Source: an uncultured Eubacteriales bacterium (lineage in GTDB: Bacteria > Bacillota > Clostridia > Oscillospirales > Oscillospiraceae). From it: DNA of 64,000 bases. The notes under the pieces were generated by a model, which made no database searches, was not told where the DNA came from, and was given only the letters and a program-made list of their open reading frames with translations. Shown here piece by piece: positions 43,905 through 51,778 of the stretch. Position 1 is the first letter of the stretch; each line of letters starts with the position of its first letter. The position numbers were made by a program, and so were the translations under genes. The stretch is from NCBI GenBank assembly GCA_900549405.1, contig URNZ01000004.1, positions 12,326 to 76,325 on the forward strand, written 5' to 3'.

Positions 43905-44318
43905 ATGTGGATATCGGAACGGGATATGTGGCGGGAGCAGGGGGAACCGGCGGCGGAGCTGGGCGTGGTGACCCTGGGCGGCGACCCGGCTGGTGTGAGC
44001 CTGGGGGGCGAGCGGCGGCAGCTGCCGGTGTACAGCCCCGGCGGGGTGACCTGGCGTCCGGCGGCGGGAGACAAAGTCCTGGTGCTGAAGACGGGGGCGG
44101 CGGGGGAGCAGCCCTGCGTCATTGGACGGGTGCAGCGGGGGGCCGGGACATTGGCCCCGGGAGAGGTGCGGCTGGCGGCACCCGGCGGCGGAGGCGGCGT
44201 TCTGGCGGGCCGGGATGGCGTGAATCTGTACGGCACGGTGAAGGTGGGCGGCACGGAGATACATGACTATGTCCGGGCCGTGGTCTATCAGGTGCTGAGC
44301 GAGATGGTACAAGGCTGA
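43905..44318 (+). CDS. baseplate assembly/spike protein (gpV-like)
   Basis: The 137-residue protein starts at ATG 43905 after GGTGAGGAGC. It has an OB-like part (SPGGVTWRPAAGDKVLVLKTG) and a short beta end with a VNLYGTVKVGGTEIHDYV repeat, as in small XkdR/gpV spikes. Confidence 0.7.
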   Translation: MWISERDMWREQGEPAAELGVVTLGGDPAGVSLGGERRQLPVYSPGGVTWRPAAGDKVLVLKTGAAGEQPCVIGRVQRGAGTLAPGEVRLAAPGGGGGVLAGRDGVNLYGTVKVGGTEIHDYVRAVVYQVLSEMVQG

Positions 44319-44332
44319 GAGGAGCGGATGGC

Positions 44333-44677
44333 GTGGAGTGGACGTTGATAGACGGGGACTATGTGCCCGACGGGGCGGGCGGTTTGAAGGAGAACGACGG
44401 GGCGGAGGAGGTGCTGGCCCGGGTGCTGTTCCGCCTGACGGCGCGGCGGGGGGCCATGCCCTTTCTGCCCGGACTGGGCAGCCGCCTGCACGAGGTGATC
44501 CGGGAGAAGCCGGGGGCGCGGCAGACGCTGTGCGCCCGGTATGTGGCCCAAGCGCTGGAGGAGGAGACCGACCTGAGCGTGACGGACGTGGTCTGGCAGG
44601 ACACGGAGGAGGGCGCGGAGGTGACGGTGAGCCTGGAGTGGAAGGGCCAACCGCTGACGGTGACGGCGGCGGTATAA
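44333..44677 (+). CDS. baseplate wedge protein (gp25/gpW family, XkdS-like)
   Basis: The 114-residue protein has the gp25-like core (GDYVPDGAGG, AEEVLARVLFRLTARRGAMPFLPGLGSRL). It begins at GTG 44333, 5 bases after GGAGCGG, and is followed by baseplate J as usual. Confidence 0.85.
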   Translation: MEWTLIDGDYVPDGAGGLKENDGAEEVLARVLFRLTARRGAMPFLPGLGSRLHEVIREKPGARQTLCARYVAQALEEETDLSVTDVVWQDTEEGAEVTVSLEWKGQPLTVTAAV

Positions 44678-44693
44678 CAAAAGGGGGAGCGGG

Positions 44694-45749
44694 ATGAAGA
44701 GCGTAGAGGAAATTTACGGGGAGATGCTGGACTGCTTTGCTCAGCGGACGGGGATGCGCCCGGCGGAGGGCTGCGACCTGGCGGCGCGGCTGTACGCGAT
44801 GGCGGCTCAGGTCTACAGCCTGTATGTCCAGGCGGACTGGGCGGGACGGCAGGTGCTGCCCCAGACGGCGGAGGGGGAGTTTCTGGACCGCCACGCCCAG
44901 CTGCGGGGCATCACCCGGAAGGAGGCCGCCCCGGCCACGGGGGTCATTCGCTTTACGGCGGGGGAGACGGCGGACGCGGCCCGGACCATCCCCGTGGGCA
45001 CGGTGTGCATGACGGCGGGCCGGGTGCGGTTTGAGACCACGGAGGAGGGCACTATTCAGCCGGGAGAGCTGACGGCGGACGTGCCCGCCCAGGCGGCGGA
45101 GGCGGGCAGCGCGGGAAACGTGGCCGCCGGGAGCGTGGTGGTCATGGCGGTGGCTCCGGCGGGGGTGGCCGCCTGCACCAACCCGGAGCCATGCACCGGC
45201 GGGGCGGACCGGGAGACGGACGAGGGCCTGCGGGAGCGGGTGATGGACAGCTTCCGCCGACTGCCCAACGGGGCCAACGCCGCCTTTTATCAGCGGGAGG
45301 CCCTGTCCTTCCCCCAGATCGCGGCGGCCAGCGTCATTCCTCGCCCCAGAGGCATCGGCACGGTAGACGTGATCGCGGCCACCCGGGCGGGAGTGCCGGA
45401 CGAGGCGCTTTTGGCTCAGCTGACGGACCATCTGCAAAGTCGCCGGGAGATCGCCGTGGAGGTGCAGGTGAAAGCGCCCACCCTCTCTACGGTGACCATG
45501 TATTTGCAGCTGAAGCCCAAAGAGGGCTATACCTTCGCCCAGGTGGCGGCGGGGGTGAAGCAGAAGCTACAGGACTGGTTCACCGGGGAGCGGCTGGGCC
45601 AGAACATCCTGCGCAGCGAGCTGGGGGACCTGATCTATCACTGCGAGGGGGTGGCCAACTATAACATCGTGGCCCCCAAGAAGGACGTGGCCGGGTCGCC
45701 GGAGGTTCTGCCCCAGTTGGGCCGGGTGACAACGGAGGCGATGAAGTGA
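44694..45749 (+). CDS. baseplate J protein (XkdT-like)
   Basis: The 351-residue wedge protein has the family core: EFLDRHAQLRGITRKEAAPATGVIRF, PVGTV, and a GANAAFYQREALSFPQIAAASVIPR segment. It forms part of the baseplate ring that triggers contraction. It ends overlapping the last gene by 4 bases. Confidence 0.93.
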   Translation: MKSVEEIYGEMLDCFAQRTGMRPAEGCDLAARLYAMAAQVYSLYVQADWAGRQVLPQTAEGEFLDRHAQLRGITRKEAAPATGVIRFTAGETADAARTIPVGTVCMTAGRVRFETTEEGTIQPGELTADVPAQAAEAGSAGNVAAGSVVVMAVAPAGVAACTNPEPCTGGADRETDEGLRERVMDSFRRLPNGANAAFYQREALSFPQIAAASVIPRPRGIGTVDVIAATRAGVPDEALLAQLTDHLQSRREIAVEVQVKAPTLSTVTMYLQLKPKEGYTFAQVAAGVKQKLQDWFTGERLGQNILRSELGDLIYHCEGVANYNIVAPKKDVAGSPEVLPQLGRVTTEAMK

Positions 45750-46312
45750 GCTACACGGACTATTTAAAGGAGCTGCTGCGGCCCCTGGGGGTGTATGACG
45801 TGGACGCGCCCTTCAACGGCGGGGAGCTGACGGCGGCGGGGGAGGCCCTGGACGGGGCCTTTGGCGCGCTGGAAGAGGTGGAGCGGGAGAGCAGCCTGCT
45901 GACGGCCCGGAGCTGGGGGCTGGAGGGGCTGGCGGCGCTGCTGCTCCACCGCCCGGCGGCGGAGACGGAGGAGGGGCTGGGCCAGGCCCTGGCGGCTCTG
46001 CTGCGCATCGGGGACGACAGCTTTACCCCCGCGGCCATCAACGACACCATTGTGGGCTGCGGCGTGGCGGCGGAGTGCACCGAGACGGGCGTGGGCCGGG
46101 TGCGGGTGCGCTTTCCCGGCGTGGTGGGCGTCCCGGCGCAGATCGACCGGCTGAAGCAGATCATCCAGGAGATCGTGCCGCCCCAGGTGGAGATCGAGTG
46201 GTTTTACCGCTTTCTCACCTGGGGGGAGCTGGAGGAGCAGTTCGCGTCCTGGGAAGCGCTGGAGAGCGCGGGGATGAACTGGAGTGAGCTGGAGACGAAT
46301 GTTTCCGCCTGA
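45746..46312 (+). CDS. DUF2313/YmfQ family baseplate-tail protein (XkdU-like)
   Basis: The 188-residue last gene has the domain seen in gpI/XkdU-type proteins that link the baseplate to fibres. No fibre gene follows; a terminator does. This abrupt end is one of the odd features of the cluster. Confidence 0.8.
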   Translation: MSYTDYLKELLRPLGVYDVDAPFNGGELTAAGEALDGAFGALEEVERESSLLTARSWGLEGLAALLLHRPAAETEEGLGQALAALLRIGDDSFTPAAINDTIVGCGVAAECTETGVGRVRVRFPGVVGVPAQIDRLKQIIQEIVPPQVEIEWFYRFLTWGELEEQFASWEALESAGMNWSELETNVSA

Positions 46313-46326
46313 AACGGGATGAAAAA

Positions 46327-46355
46327 AGGGCCGCTGGGGACAGCGGCCCTACATT
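46327..46355 (+). terminator. terminator of the phage-like cluster
   Basis: AGGGCCGCTG and CAGCGGCCCT form a perfect 10-base stem with a GGGA loop, 15 bases after the last stop. Confidence 0.75.
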
Positions 46356-46369
46356 TTAAATTCAAAATA

Positions 46370-46484
46370 ACAAAACCCCCGGGGAGGAGCCCGAGGGTTT
46401 CCTGTAATGATGGGTTGGATCATACAGGGAACAGGGCAACGGGTCATGGCCAGGGGCGGCTTAATACCGCTGCCGTGTTCCTGG
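46370..46484 (-). ncRNA. structured small RNA of unknown class
   Basis: A consensus promoter starts a transcript of about 115 bases ending in an intrinsic terminator (AACCCTCGGG pairs with the CCCGGGGGTT part, then TTTTG). Before it are two further stems. Stem 1 is a 15-pair helix, GGAACACGGCAGCGG with CCGTTGCCCTGTTCC, one mismatch and one G-U. Stem 2 is CCTGTATGAT with ATCATTACAGG, one bulge. The only reading frame in it has an unconvincing composition. I do not recognise it as 6S, SRP RNA, tmRNA or RNase P. Confidence 0.65.
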
Positions 46485-46489
46485 GGTTT

Positions 46490-46518
46490 ATTGTAAATTA
46501 TCAGGGAGGATTTGTCAA
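46490..46518 (-). promoter_or_regulatory. promoter of the structured small RNA
   Basis: Minus-strand TTGACA (46518-46513), 17-base spacer, TACAAT (46495-46490). Confidence 0.75.
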
Positions 46519-46596
46519 TCCCTAAGATGAAAAAATTTGGAGAAAATTGAAGGAGGCGGTTCTGAGGGGAGCGTTCGGGTGTCGGCGGCGTTCCCC

Positions 46597-46746
46597 TCAT
46601 CCGTCACGGCTGCGCCGCGCCACCTTCCCCCAGGGGAAGGCTGGGGACGGGGGTTACGGATTGCCACGTCGGGCTTCGCCCTCCCTATCCCTTTTGTCCC
46701 TTCGGGACATTTCCCCTTGACAAGGGGAATCGGCCTCGCAATGACA
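46597..46746 (+). repeat. MITE-like palindromic repeat (copy R2)
   Basis: It shares 54 identical bases with R1 (46683-46736), the ATTGCCACGTCGGGCTTCGCC piece and the terminal TCGCAATGACA. Confidence 0.75.
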
Positions 46747-46764
46747 GGGGGGTGGGGGCAGTCC

Positions 46765-46801
46765 TGTAACAAAGTTACCCCAATGTTACACCTTTGTTAC
46801 A
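46765..46801. promoter_or_regulatory. candidate operator upstream of the S-layer gene
   Basis: TGTAACAAAG and CTTTGTTACA form a perfect inverted repeat around further GTTAC/TGTTACA copies, ending 15 bases before the -35 box of the S-layer promoter. Confidence 0.5.
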
Positions 46802-46816
46802 TCTGCTTTGGCACGC

Positions 46817-46845
46817 TTGACTTTGGATTTGGGGTTTGGTAGAAT
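46817..46845 (+). promoter_or_regulatory. promoter of the S-layer-like gene
   Basis: TTGACT at 46817-46822, 17-base spacer, TAGAAT at 46840-46845. A leader of about 65 bases follows, ending in AAGGAGG. Confidence 0.75.
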
Positions 46846-46915
46846 GCCATCGTAGCGAAGGAGTCGGTGGTGCGGCTCTGACGCGACGCAATATTCTACA
46901 AGGAGGAATTCCGAA

Positions 46916-49549
46916 ATGAGAAATCTGAAGCGGGCTCTCAGCCTGGCTCTGGCTTCTGTCATGGTTCTGGGCATGACCGTTGTCGGCACCGGCGCGAGCT
47001 ACACTGACGTGACTTCCAAGCAGAACCAGGAAGCCATCGAGGTTCTCCAGGCCGTCGGCATTATGGTCGGCGACAACAATGGCAACTTTAACCCTGACCA
47101 GAAGGTGACCCGTAACGAGATGGCCGTGGTCATGTCCAACCTGATGGACTACCGCGCCGCCACCTATGCCGGCACCTCTCCCTTCACCGATGTCCCCTCC
47201 TGGGCTGAGCCCTATGTGGCCGCCTGCTGGACCAACGGCATCACTTCCGGTTACACCAAGACCACCTACGGCGGCAACGACACCGTCACCACCAGCCAGG
47301 CCGCTCTGATGCTGATGAAGGCCCTGGGCTACTTCCAGTACTCCAGCGACTTCGGCTCTGACTGGCAGTTCGCCACCATCAAGCAGGCCACCAAGATCGA
47401 CCTGTTCGACGACGTGGACTCCGGCGTGCGTGAGGCCATGACCCGCAACGACCTGGCTCAGCTGGTGCTGAACGCCCTGGAGACTCCCACCGTGGAGGCT
47501 GAGAAGGACGGCCAGGACATCGAGGTCAACGGCGTGACCATCTCCAGCAACGTGAAGTACAACTACATCACCAGCAGCAAGGACTACGCCAAGGCCATCG
47601 ACAAGGATCGTACCACTGCCAACGACGGCACCAAGCTGAACGGCAACACCGTGGAGCTGGGCGAGAAGCTGTACAGCGGCGACCTGAAGAAGGCCAGCAC
47701 CGGCGACGACTTCAACCGCCCCGGCAGCACCTGGACCTATAAGTCCAACGAGATCGGCAAGTACGCTGACTCCGCTGACGGCGAGTGGACCGCCAAGGTC
47801 ACCAACAAGGCACTGTATGAGGCCGCCGGCTCCGCTGCCTACGACAACTACAAGTGGTCCGTGTATCGCAACGGCGTGGAGTATGGCTCCGAGAAGCAGA
47901 ACACTAACGATGCCAAGAAGAACGCTTTTGGCTCCACCAGCAAGACCGGCACTGAGCGCGTTGCCAAGTCCGGCGACGGCGTTCTGACCCAGGTCTTTGT
48001 GGACGACGACAAGGAGACCGTGACTGTCACCATGATCGACACCGGCGTGGCCAAGGTCACCAAGGTCACCGAGGACTCCACCAAGGGCGAGTACGAGGTC
48101 ACCGTGTCCTTCAAGACTCGCATCCCCGGCGTGACTGCCGACACCAAGTACACCTCTGATATGAAGTTCGCCAAGGACGACATCGTGGTTTACACCGCCG
48201 CTGGCACCGACATCCAGACCATGGCTGTTGCCAAGACTGTTGCCGGTAAGGTCACCGGTCAGAGCGACGCTGACTACACCACCGTGGACGGCACCAAGTA
48301 CGCCTACAACTACGCTTACACCGGTGATACCAAGGAAAACTTCATTGGTAATGGCGTGTACAACCTGGAGGACAGCAAGCCTTCCGATGATCCCGATGTG
48401 GATAAGGATGTCACCCTGTACCTGGATGCCAACGGCTATGTTGTGGCTTTTGAGGGCAAGTCCAGCTCCGCTGAGGACTACCTGTTTGTGAAGGCTCTGG
48501 ATAAGTCCTTCAACGACGTGTCCGCCAAGGTCGTCTTCTTCGATGGCACTCAGAAGACCGTTGATCTGGACCAGATCACCACTTATGATAAGGCTGGCAA
48601 GAAGACCGTTGCGGATGCCAAGTGGAGCGAGACTGGTTCTGATAACAATGTTTTCGTGAACACTGTTTACAAGTACACTGCTGGCTCCAGCGACTATGAC
48701 CTGGAGGAAGTCACCAACTTCAAGAACACTAATGCCGATAAGGCGAAGATCTCCAACAAGACTCCTACCATTGTGGATGAGGCTGCTGGTAAGAGCATTA
48801 TCACCACCGACAGCCAGACCGTGTTCGTGGACGTGGAGAACAACAAGACCTGGACCGGCTACAAGAACGTGTCCAACAAGAACAGCGCTAACGTGGCCGC
48901 TGTGAAGAACAGCGACGGCGTGGCCGAGATCGTGTTCATCCATGGCGACAAAATCGGCAGCTCCGCCAACGATGATGACTATGTCATCCTGAAGGGCACC
49001 GACATGGAGGCCATGAAGGACAAGAACAAGAAGACCGTGTACAAGCTGACCGCCGCCTATGACATCCACGGTAACGTGCGCGACGACCTGTATGTCACCT
49101 CTTCCAGCGTCTTCTCCGATGGAAAGGGCCTGTACCTGATCACCAAGTATGACAGCGATGACTATGTCTCTACTGTTATCAACCTGACCAAGTTCAAGAA
49201 TCAGGGCTCCGCTGCTGCCGCTTCCGCTAGCATCTATGCTGAGACCGCCAAGAATGGTGTTTTGACCCTGAGCGATGACATCAACCTGAACCGGACTGGC
49301 GCTACCGCCAACAACCACAGCGTCTTCGCTTATGACAGCAAGACCGAGTACGTGGTCATCGAGCTGAAGGAGAACAACAATGATGTGAGCTCCATCCGCA
49401 CCGGTGACATCAGCGACATCGTGGCCAAGGCCGATGCTGCTGACGGCCTGAAGGATATGACCGGCGTGTATGTCATGACCGTTGATAACGATCAGGACAC
49501 CACTCCTCTGGCCACCTCCATCCTGGTCGTTGTCCCCTACGTCAAGTAA
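46916..49549 (+). CDS. S-layer-like surface protein with N-terminal SLH domains
   Basis: The 877-residue exported protein has a signal peptide (about 1-28, ending TGAS), then SLH modules from about 29 to 195: YTDVTSKQNQEAIEVLQAVGI with the FNPDQKVTRNEMAVVM core, FTDVPSWAEPYVAACWTNGI, and a degenerate third. These bind secondary wall polymers. The long remaining region is beta-rich, low in Cys and high in Asp, Lys, Thr, as in S-layer proteins. Codons are of the preferred kind (GAC, AAG, ACC). A strong promoter and terminator flank it, so it is probably abundant. Confidence 0.88.
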   Translation: MRNLKRALSLALASVMVLGMTVVGTGASYTDVTSKQNQEAIEVLQAVGIMVGDNNGNFNPDQKVTRNEMAVVMSNLMDYRAATYAGTSPFTDVPSWAEPYVAACWTNGITSGYTKTTYGGNDTVTTSQAALMLMKALGYFQYSSDFGSDWQFATIKQATKIDLFDDVDSGVREAMTRNDLAQLVLNALETPTVEAEKDGQDIEVNGVTISSNVKYNYITSSKDYAKAIDKDRTTANDGTKLNGNTVELGEKLYSGDLKKASTGDDFNRPGSTWTYKSNEIGKYADSADGEWTAKVTNKALYEAAGSAAYDNYKWSVYRNGVEYGSEKQNTNDAKKNAFGSTSKTGTERVAKSGDGVLTQVFVDDDKETVTVTMIDTGVAKVTKVTEDSTKGEYEVTVSFKTRIPGVTADTKYTSDMKFAKDDIVVYTAAGTDIQTMAVAKTVAGKVTGQSDADYTTVDGTKYAYNYAYTGDTKENFIGNGVYNLEDSKPSDDPDVDKDVTLYLDANGYVVAFEGKSSSAEDYLFVKALDKSFNDVSAKVVFFDGTQKTVDLDQITTYDKAGKKTVADAKWSETGSDNNVFVNTVYKYTAGSSDYDLEEVTNFKNTNADKAKISNKTPTIVDEAAGKSIITTDSQTVFVDVENNKTWTGYKNVSNKNSANVAAVKNSDGVAEIVFIHGDKIGSSANDDDYVILKGTDMEAMKDKNKKTVYKLTAAYDIHGNVRDDLYVTSSSVFSDGKGLYLITKYDSDDYVSTVINLTKFKNQGSAAAASASIYAETAKNGVLTLSDDINLNRTGATANNHSVFAYDSKTEYVVIELKENNNDVSSIRTGDISDIVAKADAADGLKDMTGVYVMTVDNDQDTTPLATSILVVVPYVK

Positions 49550-49591
49550 TCAGACCTCTGTCTGAACACTGACTAGGCTAACGCCAAAAAG

Positions 49592-49620
49592 AGCGCCCCT
49601 CCGCGAGGAGGGGCGCTTTT
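49592..49620 (+). terminator. terminator of the S-layer-like gene
   Basis: AGCGCCCCTCC and GGAGGGGCGCT form an 11-base stem followed by TTTTCTTG. Confidence 0.8.
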
Positions 49621-49697
49621 CTTGTAGCCCCCCGAAGGGGGGCGGACCTCTGTGTCCGCCCGTTCTCTCGAAAAAAATAAATCCCCCGTGTGGGGGA

Positions 49698-49725
49698 TTG
49701 ACAAACGCTGGAAAGCGGGTATAAT
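49698..49725 (+). promoter_or_regulatory. antitoxin RNA promoter, locus 1
   Basis: TTGACA, 16-base spacer, TATAAT. A small hairpin ATCCCCC-GTGT-GGGGGAT abuts the -35 box. Confidence 0.8.
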
Positions 49726-49731
49726 GAAGAT

Positions 49732-49820
49732 AAGGGGAGGCGCTGCCGGTAGACGGGAGCCCCCGTTTACGAAAAGAAGTAACCGTACTGTGGGGACAGT
49801 TGGGCGGTTACTTCTTTTTG
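49732..49820 (+). ncRNA. type I antitoxin RNA, locus 1
   Basis: The RNA of about 90 bases begins after the promoter above and ends at a terminator whose arms are AGAAGTAACCG (49775-49785) and CGGTTACTTCT (49805-49815), then TTTTG. The terminator overlaps the last codons and stop of the convergent toxin gene. A GC-rich box GGGAGCCCCCG near its 5' part is nearly complementary to a box in the toxin leader. This is the layout of the Fst/RNAII par locus. Confidence 0.75.
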
Positions 49821-49891
49821 CTGTTCAAGAACAGGTTAATGATACCAACGACCAGAATGCCGATCTGAATGAGATCAGAATACGTGACCAT
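49808..49891 (-). CDS. type I toxin, locus 1 (holin-like/Fst-TxpA type)
   Basis: The 27-residue peptide starts MVTYSDLI, has one hydrophobic membrane helix (IGILVVGIINLFL) and ends in KKK. Such peptides damage the membrane when made in excess. The start at 49891 has GGAGGGGGG 8 bases upstream. The stop codon lies within the bidirectional terminator. Confidence 0.75.
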   Translation of the reverse strand: MVTYSDLIQIGILVVGIINLFLNSKKK

Positions 49892-50011
49892 GACATCACC
49901 CCCCTCCGATGTAGTGGAGGAGGTACAAAAGAAGTGTGGCCTCCTCCCGAAAGAGGGGCCCCCGCCTACCGAATACTGGCAGCGCCAGCGCATATCCGAT
50001 GCGCCAGGGAT

Positions 50012-50040
50012 ATTATAGCATATTGTGTCGGAATTGGCAA
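50012..50040 (-). promoter_or_regulatory. toxin mRNA promoter, locus 1
   Basis: Minus-strand TTGCCA (50040-50035), 17-base spacer, TATAAT (50017-50012). It gives a leader of about 115 bases before the toxin start. Confidence 0.75.
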
Positions 50041-50098
50041 GATGTGAGAAGAGCCTTCCCCTGGGGAAAGGCAAAAAGAAAATCCCCCATGTGGGGGA

Positions 50099-50126
50099 TT
50101 GACAAACGCTGGAAAGCGGGTATAAT
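50099..50126 (+). promoter_or_regulatory. antitoxin RNA promoter, locus 2
   Basis: TTGACA, 16-base spacer, TATAAT, identical to locus 1 including the spacer and the upstream hairpin. Confidence 0.8.
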
Positions 50127-50132
50127 GAAGAT

Positions 50133-50200
50133 AGGCGGGAGCCCCTGTTTACTAACAGAAGTAATCGTTAGCTGGGGAACTATGGGCGGTTATTTCTTTT
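50133..50200 (+). ncRNA. type I antitoxin RNA, locus 2
   Basis: As locus 1 but lacking about 16 bases near the 5' end (the GCTGCCGGTAGAC part). The terminator arms are AGAAGTAATCG and CGGTTATTTCT. Confidence 0.65.
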
Positions 50201-50283
50201 CTATCTGGATTTATCTGGAGAACCAGAGAAATGATGCTGACGACCAAGATGCCGATCTGAATGAGATCAGAATACGTGACCAC
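50152..50283 (-). CDS. type I toxin, locus 2, with altered C-terminus
   Basis: It has the same membrane part (VTYSDLIQIGILVVSIISLVL), but a frame change before the lysine tail makes the reading run through the terminator to a later stop, giving 43 residues instead of about 27. The start is probably GTG at 50283, spaced like the other copies. It may be inactive or altered. Confidence 0.55.
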   Translation of the reverse strand: MVTYSDLIQIGILVVSIISLVLQINPDRKEITAHSSPANDYFC

Positions 50284-50400
50284 CTGCATCACCCCCTTAT
50301 GTAGTGGAGGAGGAAAAGAGAAGTGCGGCCTCCTCCCGAAAGAGGGGCCCCCGCCTACCGCATACTGGCAGCGCCAGCGCATATCCGATGCGCCGAAGCC

Positions 50401-50429
50401 ATTATAGCATGACATGTAGAATTTGGCAA
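50401..50429 (-). promoter_or_regulatory. toxin mRNA promoter, locus 2
   Basis: Minus-strand TTGCCA (50429-50424), 17-base spacer, TATAAT (50406-50401). Confidence 0.75.
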
Positions 50430-50456
50430 GCAAGGAAAGAATTTTAAAGATAATAC

Positions 50457-50580
50457 TTGACAAATTATAGGAAAAGTGCACAATAATAGACAACAGCGGA
50501 CAGGTGCTCAACGTGCCGGAAAAGTGATCGCCAAGCGGCTGAATTCAGGACGATCACCTCTTTTTGTTGTCAAAGCAGAT
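50457..50580 (+). ncRNA. decayed toxin-antitoxin locus 5 (antitoxin-like RNA plus toxin tail remnant)
   Basis: TTGACA at 50457-50462 with a weak -10 (ACAATAAT) precedes about 78 bases ending in GTGATCG ... CGATCAC then CTCTTTTTG. On the minus strand the terminator region reads ...FDNKKR-stop, matching the toxin ends ...NSKKK-stop, but no hydrophobic coding part is left. Confidence 0.5.
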
Positions 50581-50654
50581 GTAAGCGAGCGGATGTAAAA
50601 CCGGCACGAGGGGCAGACTTGTCTACTGATACCGGTTATTTCATGCTCCAAAGC

Positions 50655-50684
50655 AAACGGGCGGCATTTGCCGCCCGTTTTGCT
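50655..50684. terminator. terminator of the butyrate kinase gene
   Basis: AAACGGGCGGC and GCCGCCCGTTT form an 11-base stem just after the buk stop. Confidence 0.7.
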
Positions 50685-50688
50685 TTTC

Positions 50689-51777
50689 TCACCGCACCGG
50701 CAGGGGGCACACGGGGTAATAGGTGTGGACGGGCTCCTCTCCCCGGAGCATCCGCAGGACGCCCAGGGCCAAGGCCTCCATCTCGTTCTCGCCGGGCAGG
50801 ATCACGATGCGGCACAGGTCGTGGAGATAGCCCACCACCATGTCGGTGAGCATTTTAGAGTGGGCCAGGCCGCCGGTGAGAATAACGGCGTCGATGAGCT
50901 CCTGAAAGCAGCCCAGCATGATGCCCACGCCCTTGGCAATCTGGAGCGCCTGGGCCCGATAGACCAGGGCGGCGTGCTCGTCCCCGGCTTGAATCCGCCG
51001 CTCGATCTCCCGGGCGTCGTGGGTGCCCAGCAGGGCGGACATGCCGCCCTCCCCCCGGATCTTCTTCATCATCTCGGCCTTGGTATACCGCCCGGAGTAG
51101 CACAGCTCCACCACGTACTGCATGTTCAGGCTCCCCGCCCGGTCAGGGGAGAAGGGCCCGGCGTCGTCTGACACCGAGTCGATGATCCGCCCGTGGCTGT
51201 GGGCGGAGATGGAAATGCCGCCGCCCAGATGGGCCACCACCAGGTTCATGTCCTCATAGGTCCGGCCCATGGCCTGGGCGTATTTGTGGGCGGTGGCCCG
51301 GGCGTTGAGCACGTGGCAGAAGCTGGTGCGGGTCACCTCCCGAAAGCCGGTGACCCGGGCCTCGGGCAGCAGCTCGTCGCTGGTGACGGCGTCGTAAATA
51401 AAGGCGGGGATATTCAGCGGCTCGGCGAAGGCCGCCGCCATCAGTCCGCCCAGGTTGGAGGCGTGGTCAAACACCGTGTGGTGCCGCAGGCAGTCCAGCA
51501 GGCCCGCGTCCACCTGATAGCCCCCGGCCACGATGTTGGGGATGATGCCGCCCCGGCCCACCACAGCGGCCAGGCGCTTTAGATCAAATCCTTCTTGAGC
51601 CAGCCAGCTGCGCACCAGGGACACCCGATAATCCAGCTGGTCGTAAAGCGTGGGATAGGGGGCCAGATCCTGGTTGGTGTGGACGATGCTGCGGGAGAGC
51701 AGGGGGCGTTCGTCCTGGTACACGGCGGCTTTCGTACTGGTGGAGCCGGGGTTCAGGACTAAGATCAGCTGGGCCAT
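50689..51777 (-). CDS. buk: butyrate kinase
   Basis: The 362-residue acetokinase-family enzyme converts butyryl phosphate and ADP to butyrate and ATP, the last energy-yielding step of butyrate formation. The ATP-binding LNPGSTSTKAAVY at the N-terminus, VVAHLGGGISISAHSHGRIID near 180-200 and ILTGGLAHSKMLTD near the end are typical. It lies one base after ptb. Confidence 0.96.
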   Translation of the reverse strand: MAQLILVLNPGSTSTKAAVYQDERPLLSRSIVHTNQDLAPYPTLYDQLDYRVSLVRSWLAQEGFDLKRLAAVVGRGGIIPNIVAGGYQVDAGLLDCLRHHTVFDHASNLGGLMAAAFAEPLNIPAFIYDAVTSDELLPEARVTGFREVTRTSFCHVLNARATAHKYAQAMGRTYEDMNLVVAHLGGGISISAHSHGRIIDSVSDDAGPFSPDRAGSLNMQYVVELCYSGRYTKAEMMKKIRGEGGMSALLGTHDAREIERRIQAGDEHAALVYRAQALQIAKGVGIMLGCFQELIDAVILTGGLAHSKMLTDMVVGYLHDLCRIVILPGENEMEALALGVLRMLRGEEPVHTYYPVCPLPVR

Positions 51778-51778
51778 G

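Noticed and set aside
33339-46312. R-type bacteriocin or extracellular injection system
   Set aside because: Terminase, portal, protease, decoration and capsid genes are present, so the particle (if made) has a DNA head.
46349-46600. Small minus-strand ORF inside the structured RNA
   Set aside because: Pro/Arg/Cys mixture with no ribosome site; the same bases are explained by stems and a terminator.
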